Positions 58,601 through 64,000 of a DNA stretch of 64,000 nucleotides are shown here, piece after piece; position 1 is the stretch's first letter; each line of letters opens with the position of its first letter. The position numbers were made by a program, and so were the translations under genes. The notes beneath the pieces are model-generated. The model was not told the DNA's origin, made no database searches, and worked only from the letters and a program-made list of their open reading frames with translations. Source of the stretch: Piper betle (lineage: Eukaryota; Streptophyta; Magnoliopsida; Piperales; Piperaceae); assembly GCA_033002965.1 (NCBI GenBank), contig JAURVB010014095.1, positions 1 through 64,000 of the forward strand, in the 5' to 3' direction.

Positions 58601-59829
58601 TTTTAGGGGTTGTTTTTTTGGTTGAGGCAAATACTTGAGAGATCTTGTTATATATCTACAACTTAGGACCAAGTTGAGGGTTTTTAGTATTAGTGCTAAA
58701 TTTTTAATGACGTTACCATCTACTCTATTTTTTTATTGTAATTATGTGAATTTGTGTATATTTTTATTTTTATATTTTATTGTATTGCTTGCAAATTGGA
58801 TGAATTGAGGTCACTACTTGTGATATTTGGATGATCTTTATTGTTTTCATTTTCCGTTTCTACCAGCAAAATTAGTTATTTATTCCTTTACTTCTTTGCT
58901 TCTTATTTTGAACATATTTAAGTTGAGTGGATTTTTTAAGAACTCAAATTGTATATTTTAGAGCTAATGGGAAGATATAAATATGTTTTTCTTTTCCTAA
59001 TAGAATAATATTTTGGGTAATGTTCAAAGTCCATTGAAATTTACATTCCTATTTACTCCCTAAGATTTTAATTTTGTTGATATGTTCTTGAAGATGTCAG
59101 CTAGTAAGAATCATTGATATCTTTATTTGGATATCATAATCCCCAAGTGCTCTTCAATGGGTGGGTGCTTCACTTTTGGTATTGATTGCTTCTTGTCTCA
59201 AACTTGGACAAAAATGACTCTCCTAACTATTTAAGCATATAGTAAAATACATACAATCTAACATATATATTGTAATCAAGACAAACTATGTAGCTATCTT
59301 CAATACATCGCTCATACATAAAAAATTAAAGCCCTTGCACAAATGCTTCTCAATGAATCATTGTCTAATTTGTTAAAAAGCTTGAATTGATCTTTTTTTC
59401 CTACCATGCACCTGAGCATCATTTCCTTATCTACTTTTGTTTTTACAGCTTATCAACTTGATATTTTTTCTTCTTAATGCTTGTGCACCTTTTCTGAACT
59501 CTTCATATAGAAAACGAAAAATATAGATTTCAAATACATTTATTCAAAAATTTTCATAGTTTGTGACAAAAAAGCTAGTCATTCTTACTTGGACAGTCTT
59601 GCTATATATCTACAAATCAAGATCAATTACATCAATAAATAGTTGCTCTGTCTTTCAATCTTTGGCTGACAATGACTTGTTGCATGACGAGTATATTCAT
59701 GCATTGACAATTGAACATGAAATATATGGTGGTCATCATACCTTGTATAACCTTCAAAAATTAATTATTTTTTTATTATGCAGATTATTAATAGCTACGC
59801 CTACGGAAAATATGTCATAAGTGCCACAA
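55630..59829. other. Intergenic DNA after ClpD, no gene recognised
   Basis: The first 300 bases are likely ClpD 3' untranslated region. A 125-codon open frame at 56061-56438 and overlapping minus-strand frames have no recognisable domain and are probably chance in a GC-richer patch. From 57000 the DNA is AT-rich with a few short repeated CCCTTCACAGCC-like phrases near 58430-58560. Confidence 0.5.
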
Positions 59830-61690
59830 GTAGATCAAGAGAACAATGTGTCGACTCTAGAAGAAGAAAATCAACATGAAAATAAATAAAAAGAGAAAAA
59901 TAATATCGAAAGCATAAAAGGAATTTTTGAGTGTGACTATTGAAAAAAAAGAAGTATAATCAATGCAAGCATTGTAAGAAGAAGCAATTGAAGTTTAAGA
60001 GTGGTTGTACTACACAATTGAATCAACATTTGATGACATGCCCAAAGGAAAAAAAGGTCAACAAGAACTTGCGATTGTTCCAAAATTGTCTAATCAAGAT
60101 GAAGATTTGGAATTTACAAATGTAGCTACTTATGAGTATAATACGGAAAGGGTGATAAAAATTTTATGCGTCTTGATCATAGTGGATGAAAGACTTTTTA
60201 GATTAGTAGAAAACAAGTTATTTAACATGTTGTGTAAATATCTTAACCTAAGACATCAAAAGATCTCTCAACACATTATAATGAATGATTGCATCAAATT
60301 GTATCACGAAAAAAAGGTTTTGAAGAATGTGTTGAAAGAAGTAGAGAGCCTTTGTTTTACATGTGATATTTGGACATCTAGGCAAACCAAGTCATATTTG
60401 TGGTTTGCAAGATTAGAAGCTACACAAAAAGATTCTTAATTTTTGTTATTTCCCTTCTCCTCATACTGGTGATGCAAAGATCAATTTCAGTAAGTGAATT
60501 GATGATGAATTGGGGGCTTGAAGATAAATTTTACACCTTAATATTGGACAATGCAAATGCATTTGCCAATGATAGCATGGTAACACTTCTTAAAAATAAT
60601 TTTCCTTCTAATGCAAAATTTACCATTATATGCAATGTTTTCCATGTTAGGTGTATTCTTAAGTTAATTGTGTTCATGAATCAATTAAATATATCAAAAG
60701 ATCTACATCTAAAATTAAAGATTTTGACACTTCTTTAATACATATTGGCATATCAAACAAAAGAGGGTTGAATTTAGATATGCAAACTCGTTGGAAGTCT
60801 ACTTACTTGATGTTGATATCTGCAAAAGAGTAAAACTTGCCTTTAATTATTTAAAAGGTACATATGAAAATTTTAAATGGTGCCCATCTAATATGGATTG
60901 AAACAACTATGATGAGATTGAAGACTTACTTGAAATATTTTGTTAAGTAATTAATGCCTTCTCCATGAGTAAATATCCAACAACAAATCTATTTTTGTAG
61001 TGCAATAAGAATATGAAAGAGAAGTTAGATTACCTTCATGTTCATGAGCAAGGACATATTTCTCAAATGGTTGATAACATGAAAGATAAATATGACAAGA
61101 ATTAAATATAAAATAGTTTAGTTCTCATCATAGTATGTGTTAGTTGGGAAGGGTTGAATTTGTTTTCTACAAACTTTATCATTTTGAGTCAACTTTTTAT
61201 GATGAAATGAAAAAGGTTGAGGATGCTTTAAAAAGGCTATATAAATTCTATGAAAATAAATTGAGTAATAGCTTGCATCATGATTACTTTCCTGAAAATA
61301 AAAATGGTGATAAATTGCTCACCAATGACGAAGAATTTGAAAGATTCATTGATTCTCATGAGTAGTTCCATATGAAGAAATTGGACTTAGATGCATATCT
61401 TGAAGAGCAAAAAATTAAAGTTGATCGTGGAGCTCCTTTTGATGTTTTGGATTATAGGAAAACTACTTCATTGAAACATTAAACCTTAAGGGCCATATTA
61501 AAGGATATTTTAGCAATTCTACTTTTTTCAATAGCGTTAAAATCTGCTTTTAGTGTGAGTGGGAGAGTTATTAGTGATTATCATACCAACTTAAAACTGA
61601 ACACAATTAAAGCTTTAGTTTGTACTCAAGATTGGCTACGTCCACGTTATTGTGAAGGATCAAAGATGAGGATGATAAGGAGAACTCAAT
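59830..61690 (+). pseudogene. Dead BED-finger hAT transposase (DAYSLEEPER/RICESLEEPER type)
   Basis: Reading through stops and frameshifts gives the domains in order. A BED zinc finger lies at about 59930-60060 (CKHCKKKQLKFKSGCTTQLNQHLMTC). The transposase core follows, with CDIWTSRQTKSYLW near 60365 and LDNANAFANDSMV near 60545. A DYLHVHEQGHISQMVDNM stretch lies near 61030. The hAT dimerisation region lies at about 61380-61650 (YLEEQKI, FDVLDYRKTTS, LKDILAI, ALKSAFSVSGRVISDYHTNL, CTQDWLRPRYCEGSKM). Stops such as those at 60437, 60897 and 61363 show it is inactive. Terminal inverted repeats and a target duplication were not located, so element boundaries are unknown. It cannot drive the small hAT elements in this window itself, though a live relative might. 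Confidence 0.88.
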
Positions 61691-62704
61691 TAATGATTTA
61701 GATTGTACATGCTATTCCTAAGTGTTTGCTATTTAATAGTGAATATTGTCTCTTCTTATGTCTCTTATATGTTTTGGTATGATTAGGTTTTTAGATTATT
61801 TATATATTTTGATGTTATAATACTATTTATGTAATAAGTTGAAGTACAACTATATCCTAATTTTATATTTTATTTTTTAGATCCAAAGTGAAATAAAGTT
61901 CTTTAATATCTATTTTTATTGGTTTGCTTTTGCATCACATATTTAAATATAATGTATGTTTACAATTTTAATATCTACTTCTATTAGTTATGACCTTAAT
62001 AATTATTAAAATACACTCATGAACTTTATTTACGTGGGATGATTAGTTTAAAGTTTTTCCTATTGAATCTAGTAAGAATTCTTGAATAAATTTATTCTAT
62101 TTATAAAATTTATTTATTTTTATTTAATTTAACATTTCACTATAGATGACATTTATTAATTTTTTTCCCAAGATAAAGGCTAGATAAAAGCTATCTAAAT
62201 ATAAACGAAGGCTATAAAATATATATTTTTAAAATTTTTTAATTTTGGGTTTACAATTCTAAGCATTTTATTTATTTTTTAAATAAATACAGTTAAATGG
62301 TGTATTAGGTATTTTGTAAAAAAATTAGAATATGGTTGAACTTAAAAAGACCTTTTATTAGCAAAATAATTTATATAAATATAATAAAAAATATTTTTGT
62401 TAGTTTTAATCTATATATTTTTCTCCCAAATGAATTATTTTTTAGATTATGATTAAGTTAATTTTAAAATCTCAAACGAACCGGTTTCAAACCCCTAAGC
62501 GAATTAATTTCGAGCTCCTTCAAATTTAACACTCTTTAAATTTAATTAAACAATATCAAATTTATTTAAATTAATTTTAAATATATATATTTAAATTCCA
62601 ATTCGATTTTAAATCAAATTAAAACGAGTTTAGAGTTCCCTTGGCTGGGGCTAGCTCGCTCGTTTCCGAGCAATAGAGCCAACCACCACCCAATATGTCC
62701 CAAC
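61691..62704. other. AT-rich DNA, no gene seen
   Basis: About 1 kb of AT-rich sequence separates the dead transposase from the transporter fragment. No features are recognised. The transition to GC-rich coding DNA at about 62635 is abrupt. Confidence 0.5.
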
Positions 62705-63375
62705 GTGGACGCCCCTCCTCGGCCCGTCGCCGGCACCGCTACCACTGCCACCACCGCCACCACCGCCCAGACTCTCGGCAATATCATCGTCTCCGTCGTC
62801 GACACCGGCGCCCTCGGCCTCCCCGTCGCCCTCCTCGCCGCGACCCTCCTCGTCCGAGCTGCTCCTAGTGGTTGCTCAGTGTGGGGGAGCGGTTGCATAT
62901 CTGGGGTTCATTGGTCTGAACCTCTCCTCCATTGTACACGCGCTCAATGCGCCGGCTTTCATCATCATACTTGTGCCGATTGAGGTCCCCCTCGCCGCCA
63001 TCCGATCGCTCGCCTCGCTTGCGCCGTTTGGTGCCTTTGCGGACGCGTGCAATGTTTTGGCGATGGGGGTGGTGGTGCGGTATGGCCTGCAGGTCTTTGA
63101 TGGAATGTCCCAGAGGGCTGCGGAGCCCGGCGGGTTGGGCGCGGTGCTGTTCGCGGCGGGGATGGTGGTGTTCTGCTCGGAGGGGTTTGGGATGACGCTG
63201 GCTCTGGAGCGGTCGATGAGGGAGCGGGGGGTGTTTAAGAAGGTGCTGCTGCCACAGTGTATCTGTGTTTTGGGGTGCTTGGGGTTCTTGGCTTATGGTG
63301 ATGAGACGAAGGACATCGTCACACTTAATCTGCCTAATGACTGGTCTGCAATTGCCGTCGATGTGAGAGCTGTTT
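62705..63375 (+). pseudogene. AVT3-like vacuolar amino-acid transporter fragment with internal deletion
   Basis: The 5' piece (62705 to about 62848) reads TLGNIIVSVVDTGALGLPVALLAA, matching the first membrane span of AVT3-type amino acid/auxin permease family proteins. The second piece (about 62849-63375, another frame) reads ELLLVVAQCGGAVAYLGFIGL, then APFGAFADACNVLAMGVVV, VFCSEGFGMTLALERSM and GYLAYGDETKDI-like GFLAYGDETKDIVTLNL. The expected loop and second span, about 60-70 residues, are missing between them. The frame runs out at a stop after AVDVRAV, or at a possible GT donor at 63361. No following exon (GLCINLFFTFP...) is seen in the remaining 640 bases. There is no in-frame ATG for the 5' piece. 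The family exports neutral amino acids from the vacuole, but this copy is broken. A real gene with unrecognised introns is less likely because both pieces abut without room for one. Confidence 0.7.
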
Positions 63376-63959
63376 AATTAACTGTTTTCAAAGATTTGAT
63401 CCTTTAAATGTTTCCAGATGGATTTGGGGGTTAAATGGTACTTGGTTTTAATGAATAGCAATGATTAGTACCGCTGATTTGGTTGGTCAGTGAAACTGTC
63501 ACGCTGAATTTGTACCAAAAAATAGATTAATTTTTTAAGCGTGAATCATACTCGTATAATTTTCATTCACAATCCACATGTAATCACTTATACACATCTC
63601 ACTGCTTGTAAATCTGATTCACAAGTTTGTGGGGTTAAAAGACGAAAATATACAATAAAGAGACTTATACAAACTCATTCATAATAGATAACAATGAAAT
63701 ACATTTCACTATTTTTGCAGTCAATCAACTTCAACAATATAAATTAAATTCACCTTTAACTGCCCGTGTTTATTATACAAGTTTTGCTCTAGTTTTGAGT
63801 GTGACGTTGGGTGATGTAAAAGAAATAGAAGACCTTTATAACTCTCCTTAGTAGAACTGCCAGTTTGCTTCCCATATTGGGCCCTTTCAGCCCCCACCCA
63901 CGCTCCTCCGAAACCACTGCATCACCGTTGAGTCTTTACCAACAACTTCTACTATAAGC
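63376..63959. other. Non-coding DNA after the transporter fragment
   Basis: No gene or exon is recognised in this 0.6-kb stretch. Confidence 0.5.
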
Positions 63960-64000
63960 CATAGTTGAAAAAATCGGCCGATTCCGTGCGGAATCGGCCG
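63960..64000. mobile_element. Left end of a second element of the type at 2315
   Basis: The last 41 bases read CATAGTTGAAAAAATCGG then a CCGATTCCG/CGGAATCGG palindrome. This matches the inward-read right end of the element at 2315-3295 (CATAGTTGCAAAAATTGG) and its subterminal GCCGATTCC. The window ends inside it, so length and target duplication cannot be seen. Confidence 0.55.

Noticed and set aside
62614..62898. 94-codon minus-strand frame
   Set aside because: Antisense to the AVT3-like fragment, which has clear transporter motifs on the plus strand.

Overview
This is a stretch of angiosperm nuclear DNA. Genes have GT-AG introns, plastid transit peptides and plant-specific families, and they sit as islands in AT-rich DNA packed with nested transposons. 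Some genes have very GC-rich exons (allene oxide synthase, STERILE APETALA exon 2, ClpD exon 1, the AVT3-like fragment) while neighbours are AT-leaning. That bimodality fits a monocot or magnoliid better than a core eudicot, but I cannot name the species.

Layout. 1-5 kb: a decayed Ty1/copia polyprotein on the minus strand, split at 2315-3295 by a non-autonomous hAT-like element that carries a 220-bp (GA)n tract. 7.1-9.7 kb: an LTR-like block beginning TGTAACACCCC. 12.8-14.4 kb: an intronless allene oxide synthase gene (AOS, CYP74A; minus) with a one-base frameshift at the transit-peptide/mature junction. 15.6-21.5 kb: three abutting foldback elements separated only by (TA)n tracts, one of them invaded by a hAT element with a perfect 8-bp target duplication. 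22.3-22.85 kb: a hAT MITE with a perfect 8-bp duplication. 24.8-25.0 kb: a small conserved Cys/Trp-rich protein gene (minus). 26.8-28.6 kb: a two-exon CYP82-type P450 (plus). 29.3-30.1 kb: a fourth foldback element. 32.9-37.1 kb: the F-box/WD40 gene STERILE APETALA (plus, two exons). 37.7-41.4 kb and 43.2-46.7 kb: a divergent, head-to-head pair of intact ten-exon cucumisin-like subtilases. 47.3-48.0 kb: a second, damaged copy of the 22-kb MITE. 50.3-55.6 kb: plastid chaperone ClpD (plus, twelve exons), again with a frameshift in the transit-peptide part of exon 1. 59.8-61.7 kb: a dead BED-finger hAT transposase. 62.7-63.4 kb: an AVT3-like amino-acid transporter fragment with an internal deletion. 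The last 40 bases look like the start of another copy of the element at 2315.

The genes do not form a pathway cluster. AOS (jasmonate) and ClpD (plastid proteostasis, dehydration-induced in other plants) are plastid proteins, the subtilases are secreted proteases, SAP is nuclear, and the CYP82 is expected in the ER. The most unusual content is in the repeats. One element family has two consecutive hairpins at each end and sits in (TA)n microsatellites. A shared AT-rich module carrying GACTCGAGTC recurs inside five elements whose ends differ. No tRNA, rRNA or CRISPR array was recognised.
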